Shown: positions 21,786 through 32,389, counted from the first letter of the stretch. The stretch is 64,000 nt of DNA from Cunninghamia lanceolata (GCA_027924645.1 BSBN01000242.1:248001-312000); one strand, 5' to 3'. The notes: generated by a model not told the origin, from the letters alone. Program-made: numbers and translations.

Positions 21786-23763
21786 TATAATGCCCCTCAA
21801 TTTTGGCTTGTGTCAGTTGATAGTTTTCCATTGCTTTTAGACAATTTTGAGACATTTGAGTGGTTAGATTTATGGTTTATGCTTATTATGTTCATTATGG
21901 ACTATGGTTGCCTAATGTGGTTATTGACATGTGTTATGATGACATTATTGTTATTACAGTTTATGTTGTGACATGGTTGGTTGATAGTTAATTGATTATG
22001 CAGAATAATGTTACTATGCTATATGGATTTAATGTTGTTTGATTAGAGATGTTTGTGTTTATTGTTATGCTTGTGAGTAGGGATGGTGTAGTATTACTCA
22101 TTTTGAGCACCCTACTACGCTGTGATTCCTTGACTCTGTGTGTTTGATATATATGCATATGTTGTATACAACCTATCATCTTGATGCAGGTTACAGGTAC
22201 CGGGCATCGACTCCACCTGACTTAGCAGGTCTGAACGTGCCCTTGGCCAATGGATACTGTTGAAGGGAGATAACATGGGGTTTTCCCTAGGTCAGTCCCA
22301 GTCTTCTATGGTGATCATGTTAGTTTCGTGGGAGGTCAAGGTTGTTAAGCGTCATGCTTTGGTTAGTTGTTTATTGGTATTTGTGTTAAAATCTTTTTAA
22401 CTCTAGAGGCTTGTTACCTTGAATTTAGTGTGATATTGTGGCAAGGATGTTTTGGTGATGTGTCTTTTGGTATGAGGTCTTGATGTAGATTGGAAAAGAT
22501 TGTTGTTTTGAATTTGAAAATTGTTGATTAAATGTTTTATTTGATTTTGGATTTTGAAATGGACAGGGGAAAGTTTTGTGGTTGAGAGTTTGGATTTAAA
22601 ATGATCTATGTAATGTTTTGGTTGCAAAAAGTTTGATGCCTTTCAATCCCTTGTCCATGCATGTTATTTGTTTATGGGTGATGGTTAAGGCTTGCTAGTT
22701 GTATGTAGGAGAGTGGCTTTCATTGTGGGGTCGGTGCTTAAAGTGGCTGGCTGGATAACCCCATGGAAGTTGTAATCAAGTGATAACTTAATAATTGATC
22801 TAGGTGGGTTGGGTAGTAATTCACATAACAAGATAAGTATGATGCCTCACCCATTCCTTGAGTGCTTTCACAGGCTAAGGATGGGATGAGAAGGCCTGGT
22901 TGGCAAGGTTGGCCTCCTTGTCTCCATGAGAGGATGTGTCAGCTCCATATGTGTCACCCTATGGGGCCGGTGCCTATAGAGAGGTCGCCAGGAAAACCAT
23001 AGATGGGGGCCAGTTTCTAGTGAGAGATAGCCTAAAAAACCCATGCTAGGACCATGTGATGACACTCTCCCTACTGCAACTTAGTTACTTCCTTTTTATC
23101 TCTTGTTGTAGCCTCTGGAGTATTATCTTGATGATTTGACTTATCTTGATGATTGACTTGTCTTGATGATTTGACTTGTCTTGATGTTTGAGTAGTTTGG
23201 ATGATTTGTGATGATCTGAATTGTCTATGTCAAACCTTTATCTATTTGCTTGTATCTTTTACTTAGTGGAACCTCATTGTTATCTCCTAACTCAAGGGGT
23301 GGACCTCAGGGTTCCACATGGTTGGGTGGAAGAGCTTAATCCATTGGCTTTCTTGGATGTACTGGTTTGAGGAGATTGTAGAAGTGTATCTAGTTCCAGA
23401 TTTGTTCTGCATCTTCAGAGTTGTAGTATACCTTCATAATTGTATTATATTTTTGTATATTGTAAACCGATGTGATCAGTCATGTAATCTTGTATTTGAA
23501 CCTTTGTAAATATTCATCTCTACAAATGAATGATGTAAATCCTCTTCTGTTGTATTATAATGTATATCACTTGTATTGTTATAATTTTATGTTTTTCTAA
23601 TGTAGTTATGTTCCCTAGAGGTGTTAGCTGTTCATTTTATTTAATCTTGTTAATAGTGTAATTATATTTAATGATTAATGCATTTACTTGCTTCAAAAAA
23701 AAATTCCTGTATTATTGTCTCTTGTTAGTCTAACACTCTAGGGTTGCATGACGGGGCATCACA
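21786..23763 (+). mobile_element. Solo LTR inserted in gypsy gag
   Basis: 1978 bp from TATAATGCCCCTC to GACGGGGCATCACA, with 5-bp CATAC duplications outside. The ends are an 11-bp inverted pair (TATAATGCCCC and its partner GGGGCATCACA, two mismatches), and the first base pair has drifted from TG to TA. The stretch at 23280-23400 (GGGTGGACC.CAGGGTTCCACATGGTTGGGTGGA region) matches the minus strand of the LARD LTR near 15240-15300, so both belong to one superfamily. No internal region remains, as expected after recombination between two LTRs. It contains no gene. Confidence 0.85.
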
Positions 23764-23768
23764 CATAC
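23764..23768 (+). repeat. Solo-LTR target-site duplication CATAC, right copy
   Basis: Identical to 21781-21785. Confidence 0.85.
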
Positions 23769-24168
23769 TGTGCAATTGTAGAACCTCGTTGTTGTAGATC
23801 ATGGAACTCATCAATACAGTACTATTTAAAATGCTTTGAGAGGTATCATGTCCTATAGTGCTCAAGAAATGTGTTCCAAGAGAGCATGTCCAAAGATAGG
23901 TGGTGCTTGTGCTCCTCTATGCACCACCATGTCGCTGCTGCATCACACAGTAAGTGAACTGTGACTCATGCTTTCCCGTTGCTCCCATAGGGATGCAACA
24001 CAAAGCACCTATCAAGACTAATGAGCCAAGCCTTAGCCTCAGCTCCCTCTGTAGTCCCTGCAAAAGTGGGTGGATTTAGTCTGAGTAAATCCTTGATACG
24101 GTCCCCGTGCTCTCAGTGGCCTCTGAATGGTGCATCCACCTCGTCTCACTGTCCATAGTCAAAAGGGT
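23769..24168 (-). pseudogene. Ty3-gypsy gag N-terminal part
   Basis: Minus-strand translation gives HPPTFAGTTEGAEAKAWL then ISLDRCFVLHPYGSNGKA. After a stop follow AAATWW, TFLEHYRT, and IDEFHDLQQRGSTIAQY. This is the PPTF.G....A..W...L...F / A..WW / F...Y....EF..L.QG..(S/T)VA.Y pattern of plant gypsy gag. In the element it forms the capsid. At least three stops are present (RT*YLSK, FK*YC, KA*VT). It ends at the family C repeat that starts at 24169, so the start codon and 5' LTR are not visible. Confidence 0.75.
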
Positions 24169-25509
24169 TGTCATGCCCACATTTTCCATGTGGTCACAAC
24201 ACGCAACACGTGTCATGTCCACATTTTTCATGTGGTCATGATATGAACTATCAAAAACTTTTCTACTCGTCCCTAGAAACCCCATCGCACGCATCAGCGT
24301 GCTCGGTGGGCTATGCACAAAGGCACAAACATATAAATCAAATGTCATGGTAATGCAAACACCCTTCGTAACCCCTATGAGATGAGAGCCTACTAAGGGG
24401 GTTGTGTGACACGGGAAACGTCTCTAAAAGGGTAGAGTTCCCAAATAGCGATTAACCCTAGTTTTAACCTAGATGAGGTGATGGGACTTCGACCAATATC
24501 AAAATCCAACCTAGGAAACTATAACATAAAGAGATTAATTAATTTCATCTAAGCCATAAATCAAAAGCTTAATAACAATTAAAGTGATACATTAACACAT
24601 AAATAAATCACTTAATTATCCTTTCCTAAACCTCGGGAAAAACTAGCATCATAATGCCACTTTGTTATGAATGGAAAAAATAATTTAAAAAGATCTCCTA
24701 GCCAAAACCTTTTAAAAGAAATAATATAAATTTAAATTTACTCCTAAACCCAATTTACTCCAACATTCCTTATTTAGCCAAGTCGATAAAATTAAATAAT
24801 TAATTAAATTAAAAAATAATCTCCTTTATGCTATAGATTAGCCAAGATAACTCTAAAAGGATTAAATTAATTAAATTTTCTATATTACTATACCATACCT
24901 AAGCTCCTTTTAAAATTAGCCCACTAAAATTAATAAAAGGGCCTAGTATAGATTTAACCCCACTAACTTAATAAATAAAAAAGGAATAAGGCAAAAGTCT
25001 AAGTTTGAAAATTCCAAGATCATTAAGCCCACTAAAGATTTTTTTTCTCCAACATGAATAGGCAAAAGTGGAGTGAGAAATGGAAATTTAAATAAAACTC
25101 ACGTGCAACTCATTTACCCCAATACTATTCCTAATAATAAAAATTCCCTCTAAAAAGTCTCTACCCAAACCCTAATCTCATTAGTATTTTGTTTTCTAAC
25201 ATTTCCCTAAGCTAACCCTATTCTCATTTCCTCCTCTATTCTTAGTTTTCTTTTTTTTCAATCTCTTGCAGGTTGCTCAAGCTTTCATGGAGGATTCTCC
25301 ATCCATTTGAGATATACACAAGGGTTTGCTACGCCCTTCTTTTTTTTCTTTTTAATACATATACATATGTATGTATGTATATGTGTGTGTGTGTGGGCTG
25401 TTAAAAATTCTGAGCATAAAATAAACTGGTATATTTTTTTATTTTCTATGCATTGCAAAAATGTCCAGAAAGAAGAATGTTTTTTTTTAAACAATGTATA
25501 TGCAATAGA

Positions 25510-25527
25510 GTATATATATATATATAT
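25510..25527. repeat. (TA)n microsatellite
   Basis: Nine TA units inside family C copy 2. A TATG/TG run also lies at about 25366-25395. Confidence 0.9.
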
Positions 25528-25674
25528 AAAATATCAGTTTCCATTCTACACGTCGAAGAGACACAAGGGTCGGCTGGTGACCAGAAGGAGGTTCGTAGGT
25601 TGTGTTTCCTTGTTAAGGGTGCTGAGCACCGAAAGCCAAAAAGGGAGGCGGTGGAGGTGGGGCAGCCTCCCCGC

Positions 25675-25702
25675 CCACCCTCCACAGATATGTGGAGGGT
25701 GG
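25675..25702. repeat. Perfect 12-bp inverted repeat, 4-base loop
   Basis: CCACCCTCCACA, loop GATA, TGTGGAGGGTGG. It sits in the GC-rich island of family C copy 2. It could form a strong hairpin, but there is no U-tract to suggest termination. Confidence 0.9.
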
Positions 25703-25811
25703 ATAGGGGGTCTATCCCCCCTCCACTCACGTATTAAGTTTTTTCACTGGCAACGACCATGGCCGCCGCCCCTCTATGATCTCTATGTTTTAAAAATGAT
25801 TCCATTTTGCC

Positions 25812-25834
25812 GTTAGGGTTTATGAAACCCTAAC
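25812..25834. repeat. Inverted telo-box hairpin
   Basis: GTTAGGGTTT, loop ATG, AAACCCTAAC: perfect 10-bp arms that contain the plant telo-box AAACCCTAA on each strand. Confidence 0.85.
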
Positions 25835-25902
25835 ACAAAATGTTAATCCATATTATTTTTTTTAATATGCCTCTAATATTTGTAAGTGCCAAAAAAAATG
25901 GA

Positions 25903-25903
<1 letters not shown>

Positions 25904-25940
<37 letters not shown>

Positions 25941-25994
25941 ACACACACACACACATAGATGCTCATCCACAAATATCTATTTGTAATATGAGGA

Positions 25995-26030
<36 letters not shown>
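25904..26030. repeat. Compound microsatellite (TA)n-(AC)n-(TA)n
   Basis: A TA run at 25904-25938, an AC run at about 25940-25955 and a second TA run at 25998-26030, separated by unique sequence. Confidence 0.95.
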
Positions 26031-26033
<3 letters not shown>

Positions 26034-26386
26034 AGTATTGCTCTTTTAGTTTTTTTTTTTAAATAAAGTCAGTAACAAAACTTTCAACATCAAGTTATAA
26101 TAAGTTTATTTTCCTTTGAAACTAAGGGTAGTTTTCTTTTTTGTAAAAAAATTAGTAAACTATATATTTTCCACAGTAAGACTGTTAAACAATTTTCTTT
26201 CCTCAAGCAAACAGGGAACAAAACGTGGTCATTTCTTTTCTTTACAAAATCCTTATTCACCTATTGCATAAGTTTACTTTTGACATTATAACAAGAGTTA
26301 ATATAGTATATATTTTTTTGAAACTAATACAAGAATAATGCAATATATTTTCTTTTGAAAACCATAGCATGAACAAAACAACAATC

Positions 26387-26409
26387 ATATATATATATAT
26401 ATATATATT
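26387..26409. repeat. (AT)n microsatellite
   Basis: About 11 AT units in AT-rich DNA. Confidence 0.9.
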
Positions 26410-27423
26410 GAAACAACTACAAAGATAATACAGTAAATTTCTCTCTTTTTTTTGAAAACCATTGCAATAATAAAACAACAACTTCACATTGAAATAACTT
26501 GAGGACATAAACATATTTTTTCGTTTACAACATAAAAAAAAGAGAGCTCACTCTCTTACAAAATTTACAACAAGGCATCAAGGGCCATGGCTTCCAAATA
26601 GCCATTCTAACCAAAATCACAAAAATTACAACTCCCTTCAAAGTTCCCAAACTCCAATGTCCTCAAACTTGTCACAAAAACAACAAAGGCTTTCCCATGC
26701 CCATGGGAATGCTCAACTCCCTACCATAGACTCGAGAAGAGTCACCCCCAAGCTTGGAGGTCACCCACAAACCGGTTTCACACCACAACAAGATTTACAC
26801 AAAAACACACATACAAACAATTTTACACCCTCCCAAGTCTTGCACACAACTAATCCATTTTCATGGATTTTGGGGGTAGGAGAGTGGACTACTCTCAACT
26901 CTAGAGGTGCACCAAAAATCTCAAATGACTCATATATCTCATAACACAAGGCCTCTAGCCTTAACATTTCTCAAAAATCACATTTCCAAGGCACTCATGC
27001 CTTCACAAAAATTCTCAATGCTTCTCAAAATACTCCATGGCCATCAATACCTTAATAAACAGAGTGAGGGTGACCTCGAGGAGGTTCACTCCTCTCCCAC
27101 CCCAAACAAGATGAGCTCTCCTAAATGGAGAGACTCATCCAAACACCCAACAAAATAAATCCCATGCAACAAAACATCAAAACTCAAAAGAGCACACAAG
27201 GAAGATTTCCAACACATTGAAAAGTAAAAACCAAAGGAAAGGCATGTAGCCTTGAAGCTTACCTTTAAAGCCCAAAATGGTAAGAGTTGGTGGAGAGCTC
27301 CCTAAATCCTCCTCCAAGCTTCTTGCCTCCAAAACTTATCCAAATCTAGCTAACTCTCCCAAAAACCATCATCCAAAAAAAACAAACCCAAAGAAGAAAC
27401 CTCTCCCTCTCTCAAAGAGGGAG

Positions 27424-27430
27424 TTTAATA
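27424..27430 (-). promoter_or_regulatory. Possible LTR TATA box
   Basis: The minus strand reads CCTATTAAACTCCC, close to CCTATATAAACTCCCC at 13480-13487, followed by a purine-rich GAGAGAGGGAGAGG leader. Confidence 0.35.
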
Positions 27431-27569
27431 GGCTACACACAAGAGCCTTGAGGAATGAGGTGACACATGTCACCTTCTCCTTCCTCCTCACAATCCCACT
27501 ACCATCTCCAAAGGATGAGGAGGTGACACATGTCACACTCCTATCCCTCAAAACCTCACACTCTCTCAC

Positions 27570-27599
27570 CTATGCTCTCACACATGTGTGAGAGCATAG
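27570..27599. repeat. Perfect 30-bp palindrome
   Basis: Arms CTATGCTCTCACACA and TGTGTGAGAGCATAG with no spacer. The centre is CACATGTG, an E-box-like core. Confidence 0.95.
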
Positions 27600-27692
27600 T
27601 GGAGAGGTGAGTCCCACTTGGAGGCTCCATGAGGATAAGAATGAGACACATGTCCTCATCTTGTCCATCAAGGCAATCCCATTCCCTCCAAG

Positions 27693-27718
27693 ATGCTCTC
27701 ACACATGTGTGAGAGCAT
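27693..27718. repeat. Perfect 26-bp palindrome, near copy of 27570-27599
   Basis: Arms ATGCTCTCACACA and TGTGTGAGAGCAT with no spacer. It shares the inner 26 bases with the first palindrome. Confidence 0.95.
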
Positions 27719-28435
27719 GGGGAATGGGCTTCTCACACTTGAAGGCCTTGGGAGCTTCCCAAGCCTTCAAGATAAGGTAGAACAAAACCAAGGGTAGTGG
27801 GAATGGCCAAGGTGGACCCTTGACTTGTCTACCCCAAACCAAATTTTTTAAAAATTCGTCACTTAACTTCGGGGTAAAGTTAGAGTGACTCAATGAAGGT
27901 TATACTATGGTTTAACATGTCCAAATTGGTCCTAGACCATAGGGGTATGACCTAGGGTCATTATTTGGCCAAAACAAACATCATAGGGTACATAAAATCA
28001 TAAGAAAAGGCCCAAATAAATTAAATGACACCAAATGGTACAATTTAAACAATACACATTTACAACACATTAATAAAATAAAGAGAAAGAATGAAACCTA
28101 ATAAGAATTAAACATAAATGCAGACATCACAAAATCATCATGCACTAACACATGTGACCTTGGTCCCTTCTGGGACTAGATCAGTTTAAACACGGATTTC
28201 ACATAGGGTATGGGATGAGCTCTAATTTTTCATGTGCGTGGAAAATCACCTGCACACTTACGCAAATGGATTAATAGCACATGTTCATTATAGCCGAAGC
28301 AAAAGGAAACACACACACAATGTCACATAATCATCTAAATCCTCAATAGTATCACATAGCATCATTGATAAGATTCATAATTTACTACATTTCTATACAT
28401 CAATTCAGGATCAAAATCACATAATAATTGCATTC

Positions 28436-28440
28436 ATTAA
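28436..28440 (+). repeat. Gypsy target-site duplication ATTAA, left copy
   Basis: ATTAA precedes the left LTR. The partner 38960-38964 is ATTGA, one transition apart. Confidence 0.65.
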
Positions 28441-28763
28441 TGAGAGGAACCTCCTGCAACAATATAATGAAAAATGCATGTAATAACATAAATATATATG
28501 AATAGTAGAAACACAGAAGGAATTTATTGATCACAGGCCACTTCAAGGGGGCAACCTCCTTTGAGCAAGCTCAATACAATAAATTCATGGATGCCTTCAT
28601 TGGCCTCAACACGTACTTATATACTAAGTCTAATCTAAACAACTATTACTTCCCATGAATGTGAGATAATACAATATACTCACGGGATGACTTACAAAGC
28701 ATATGCGTCTAAATGTAATATACTAACAAAGTAAAGAGAAGGGTTGAACATGGGTTCCTAACA
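28441..28763 (-). repeat. Gypsy 3' LTR
   Basis: TGAGAGGAACCTCC to GGGTTCCTAACA on the plus strand. It is collinear over its whole length with 38637-38959 and differs at scattered sites. Confidence 0.95.
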
Positions 28764-28775
28764 TTCCCTCCCTCT
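28764..28775 (-). other. Gypsy polypurine tract
   Basis: The minus strand reads AGAGGGAGGGAA directly before the LTR start TGTTAGGAACC. Confidence 0.85.
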
Positions 28776-29291
28776 TAGAAAAGCTTTTTCCTCAAAGCGT
28801 AAGATATGGAAATTGTTGCTAAATCTGAAGGAGTGGTTCCCATGTAGCAATCTCTAGGTACATTCCATGGCACTGAATTAATATCTCTGTGATGGATCAG
28901 GAGCGAGATGATGAGTGCGCCTATCGAGGATTGCCTCTAGCTCCAAAAGGATGGATCCTTCATTATCTAGTTATGGTAAAATAGTTTGTGCTCTGTCGTT
29001 GGTGCCAAGAAATGTTTTTAGACAAGAGACATGAAATACTGGATGAACGTAGGAAGGAGGAAGCTCCAATTTATAAGCAACTGACCCAATCTTCTAAAGA
29101 ACCTTATTAGGTCCATAGAACTTTGGAGCTAGCTTATGATGCCCAATCTGATCCTGGGTGCAGAAAATCGTGTCGACTGCCTGAACTCATGAACTGTTGG
29201 GGGAGTATGGAAGGAGTGCTAGTGGTGCCTGACCATAGACTGCTTCATATGGAGTCATGTTAGATGCAGTGTCGTAGGAGGTATTGTACCA
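28776..29291 (-). pseudogene. Gypsy integrase C-terminal part
   Basis: On the minus strand, starting beside the MITE target site, are WYNTSYDTASNMTPYEAVYG, DQIGHHKLAPKFYGPNK, VHPVFHVSCLKTFLG and LEPEAILDRR. These are the end of the gypsy integrase core and its C-terminal tail (H.KL.P.F.GP, HPVFHVS.LK). The tail contacts DNA and, in some lineages, ends in a chromodomain; I do not see a clear one. A stop follows the PYSPNSS stretch. The segment is separated from the core (30264 on) only by the inserted MITE. Confidence 0.8.
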
Positions 29292-30259
29292 GCGTAAACG
29301 CACAAAGCTGTGTCACACTTTTATAAAGGAAACAGCCAACGCTGATCCAACTTTTAAACTTGAATCACTAAAAAGTGACATATATGTTTTGAATTTTGAA
29401 ATGATGTAAACTAATAAAATATTTATTTTTTAGTATATTTTATGTTTGTATTTTTTGAAAAAATTTAAAAAACTATTTGAATATAGTTTTTAATAAATTG
29501 ACACTATAATTTAATTGCTGATAAAATGCTGAAAAATGAAGTTACATGAGACGCCAATCTTTATTAAGTAATTTTTTTTTTTTCTTCAATTTTTTTGTGT
29601 GTTTATAACTTGAAACTTTAGTGCATGGATATTTTTTTTTCCAATTTTGATAAATATATATTTTTAAATAAATAATAAAATGTGCGTGTATTAAAATGTA
29701 GTTGTTTCCACTTGACGTCAACTTTCATATTAACTATTTATCTAAAATAGAAAAAAAGTTAAATACCATCTTGATATAGATTCTTTTATCTAGTGCATCA
29801 TATTTTTTTCAAATTTTTTAATAAGTTTTACTATTTTTCGTTGACATGGTAATCGACCTAATGTTTTGTGCTGATAACCTACTTTTAGTAAAAATAGAAA
29901 AGAAAATATAAATAATAATTAAACTACTAAAATATATATATTTTTGAAAACTAAACTTATAGATCTACAAAAGGGTATTTTTATATTTTTTTAAAAATAT
30001 TATTTACACAAGTAGAAGTTGTTGAAATATCAAGTTTTTCAAATAATTTTATTTTTTTGGTAAATTGGCCTCATAGTGGTGCTACATATGCATTTAGCCA
30101 ACAATTTTAGTTGGAAAAGTTGTAGACATATCTAACTTAGCTAGAATGAATCTTACAAGATCATATGTTTGACCAAAATTGATTTTTAGTTAGAAATACT
30201 TAAATTCACTTGTGCTGATAAGTCGACTGAAAGTGTGACACAGCTTTGTGCTTTTACCC
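29292..30259. mobile_element. MITE-like element with 29-bp terminal inverted repeats
   Basis: 968 bp of AT-rich, non-coding DNA. The ends are inverted copies of each other: left 29292-29320, right 30231-30259, 27 of 29 bases matching, including a perfect run with core CACAAAGCTGTGTCACACTT. ACCA lies on both sides (29288-29291 and 30260-30263), and removing the element plus one ACCA restores the integrase codons TEWWYNTS on the minus strand. It is therefore a DNA-transposon derivative with an apparent 4-bp duplication. The terminal sequence does not let me name a superfamily. No transposase is encoded. Confidence 0.85.
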
Positions 30260-30263
30260 ACCA

Positions 30264-30589
30264 CCATTCAGTGAGAGGGAGCCACTTTGACCATTGATGT
30301 TGATGTTCTGAGGTGAAGCAATGAAGATAAGTTTCCAAACATTTGTTGATAATTTCAGTCTGACCATCTATTTGTGGGTGATACCCAAAACTCATCTTCA
30401 GTTTGGTGCCAGTGTGGTGAAATAGTTTTGTCCAAAAATGACTGATGAAAGTTGCATCACGATCTGAGACAATGGAAGAAGGGATGCCATGAAGACGAAA
30501 GATCTGGTCCATGAAAATTTGTGCGACTGAGGAGGCAGTATAGGGATCGCTGAGGGTACAAAAATGATTATATTTTGAGAGGCGATCAC
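30264..30589 (-). pseudogene. Gypsy integrase catalytic core, distal part
   Basis: The minus strand reads RLSKYNHFC, AQIFMDQIFRLHGIPSSIVS, DRDATFISHFWTKLF, LKMSFGYHPQIDGQTE and NKCLETYLHCF. The second catalytic Asp (VSDRD) and the Glu (DGQTEIIN) of the DDE triad are present. The first Asp is in the segment across the copia insertion (WTDISMDFIKGLP, about 35700). The frame is open here. The break at 30589 coincides with the copia target site, where ..VILVVGD joins RLSKY. Confidence 0.85.
30585..30589 (+). repeat. Copia 1 target-site duplication ATCAC, left copy
   Basis: ATCAC precedes the 5' LTR and recurs at 35600-35604. Confidence 0.92.
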
Positions 30590-31039
30590 TGTTGGTAGGT
30601 GGCAACTGATCAGGAAAATACTGTACACTAGCCATGTATCCTCGCTGGGGTTCGGGGGCGCAGCCCCTGAATTTTTTTTTCTAGAGCCTAACTAAACAAT
30701 TTTCTAGAGCCTACATAAAAGATCCTATTTTTGTAACCGACATAACAAAACCCTATTTTGTAACCGACAAAAAGGCTTGATAAAAGCGGCTAAGGGTTAG
30801 GGTTTTGACATATTGTAATGTAGCATTTTGTAGCAGTATTGAGTTGCAGGGGTTGCTGATTGTAATCCATTTGATTTACTGGATAATAATGTTGGACTCT
30901 CAGTTTGGTGGATGTAGCCCGAGTTTGGGTGAACCACGTTAAAACTTGTCTCTCGCTGTTATTACTTCTATGTATTTCCATTCCTCTGTTTAATATTTAT
31001 TTGCATTTAATTGATATCTTCTACCTGCTAACCCTAACA
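30590..31039 (+). repeat. Copia 1 5' LTR
   Basis: TGTTGGTAGGTGGC to GCTAACCCTAACA. A possible TATA element is TTGATAAAAG (about 30777). The 3' LTR carries about 29 extra bases near 35190 (GGCCGGGCCTCAAG region) that are missing here. Confidence 0.95.
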
Positions 31040-31041
31040 AG

Positions 31042-31053
31042 TGGTATCAAAGC
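31042..31053 (+). other. Copia 1 primer-binding site (tRNA-iMet)
   Basis: TGGTATCAAAGC, two bases after the LTR. It is the initiator-Met complement with one change (A for G). Confidence 0.88.
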
Positions 31054-31104
31054 AGGTTGTGTTCGATTATCATCTGCAGGAAGGTCTCACAATTGAGTTG
31101 GAGC

Positions 31105-31929
31105 AATGGCAGATGAGGGTAAATTAAAGGTCGATAAATTCAATGGGCAAAACTATCAGTTATGGAAGATGCAGATGGAGGATTACCTCTATTAAAAGGA
31201 TTTATGGATGCCGTTGGAAGGAGCAGCCAAGAAATCGGCAACAATGTCTGATGAGGATTAGAATCTTATTGACAGAAAGGCACTGGGAACCATTCAGTTG
31301 TGCCTGGCACCGTCGGTGGAATTCAATATAACGGAAGTGAAGACAACAGATGGTCTGATGAAAGCTTTAGCTAAATTTTATGAAAAACCCTTAGCCTCAA
31401 ATAAGGTATTTCTCATGAAGCGTTTGTTTAATCTGAAAATAGTTGAAGGTGGATTTGTGACAGATCATTTAAATGAATTTAATACGATTGTCAGTTAATT
31501 AACTTCTGTAAATGTAAAATTTGATGAAGAAGTTAGAGCTCTCTTGATGTTAAGTTCATAGCCTGAAAGCTGGGATAGTTTGGTAATGGTGATTAGTAAC
31601 TCTGTTTCTGGTTTAAATACCCTGAAATTTGATGATGTTATTGGTGTTATTCTGAGTGAGAAAATTCGTAAGAAAAGCTCAGGTGGATCCAAATCAGGCA
31701 GTGTTTTGAATGCAGAAAGCAGGGGCAGATCAAAGGATAGAGGAAAAGGTTCTGGAGGTCATGGGAAGTCACGAGGAAAATCAAAGGACAAGAGATCCCA
31801 ATCCAGAGGACATAAAGATTGCTGGTACTGTGGGAAACTAGGTCATCTAAAGAAAGATTGCCGGTCTCAGAAAAATAAAGGAGACAAACAAGAAGGCAAT
31901 AAGGAGGAAAATGTGGTAAGCAACAAGTC
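31105..31929 (+). pseudogene. Copia 1 gag
   Basis: Begins ATGGCAGATGAG (MADEGKLKVDKFNGQNYQLW), the usual copia gag start. Then follow MEDYLY, LGTIQLCLAPSVEFNI and MKRLFNLKIVEGG (the UBN2-type capsid domain), a basic Ser/Lys/Gly-rich stretch, and a CCHC knuckle CWYCGKLGHLKKDC (about 31820-31861). Stops interrupt it after DYLY, SDED, TIVS and LSS. The last frame from 31580 runs open into the protease. It forms the capsid of virus-like particles in live relatives. Confidence 0.88.
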
Positions 31930-32364
31930 TGAAGATGATGCTGATGATTCATGGGTTTTAGATTCAGGGGCCTCATTTCATGCTACGCCCCATAGAAGTT
32001 ATTTTCTTGATTATGTCCAAGGGCATTTTGGGCTGGTTTATTTGGGAGATAATGAACCCTGTCAGATTATTGGAAAGGGAAGAATCAAGATTAAGTTGCA
32101 GAATGGGAATCATTGGATACTACAAGAGGTAAGGCACATTCCAAGGCTTAGTAGGAATTTAATTTCAGCAGGGCAGCTAGCTGAACAGGGTTGCATTGTT
32201 ACATTTACTGATAAAAATTGGAAGGTTTCAAAAGGTGCCTTAGTAGTAGAAAAAGGTGTGAAAGTAGGCACCTTATATCTTTGTATAGGTCATACTATTC
32301 CTTCTACTTTAGCTATTACAGAGAAAAAACAAACAGGTTCAGGAACAATTGCTGCAGGTTTGTA
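31930..32364 (+). pseudogene. Copia 1 aspartic protease and pre-integrase linker
   Basis: SWVLDSGASFHATPHRSYF contains the catalytic Asp in DSGA. GKGRIKIKL, VRHIPRLSRNLISAGQLAEQ and GCIVTF follow, all usual for copia. The frame is continuous with gag from 31580 and stops at a TAG at 32362-32364, where copia copy 2 keeps Gln (AASLQKE). The active-site residues look intact. Confidence 0.88.
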
Positions 32365-32389
32365 GGAAGAGACTAGAAAATTTGTTGCA

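Larger units (their letters stand above)
24169..25840 (+). mobile_element. LTR-like repeat, family C copy 2
   Basis: Starts TGTCATGCCCACATTTTCC and is the inverted counterpart of 1-1697. The AT-rich body (24430-25250), a pyrimidine tract ending CTCTTGCAGGTTGCTCAAGC, TA/TG microsatellites and then a GC-rich block (25600-25760) occur in the same order in both copies. The right border is uncertain. It joins the gypsy gag fragment without a visible target duplication. No real coding sequence is present. Confidence 0.6.
26410..28435 (-). mobile_element. LTR-like non-coding repeat, minus strand
   Basis: The block 27270-27900 follows the same order as 50870-51190 in the giant LTR: a CTCCTCCAAG/TTTCCTCC pyrimidine zone, a TATA-like box, then an AATT(C/T)CG(T/C)CACTT segment. 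It is therefore probably the LTR of a related gypsy family in minus orientation, but I cannot fix either terminus. It holds five ACACATGT-containing words and two long palindromes. Frames of 60 to 100 codons lie here and none matches a known family. From 28160 to 28440 I see only unassigned sequence that the next element interrupts. Confidence 0.45.

Noticed and set aside
25904..26030. A centromeric or CRISPR-like array
   Set aside because: It is simple (TA)n/(AC)n microsatellite sequence without longer repeat units or spacers.
27369..27591. Overlapping frames on both strands around the palindromes
   Set aside because: Long open frames on both strands at once reflect repeated GAGGTGACACATGTCAC-type words and not coding.
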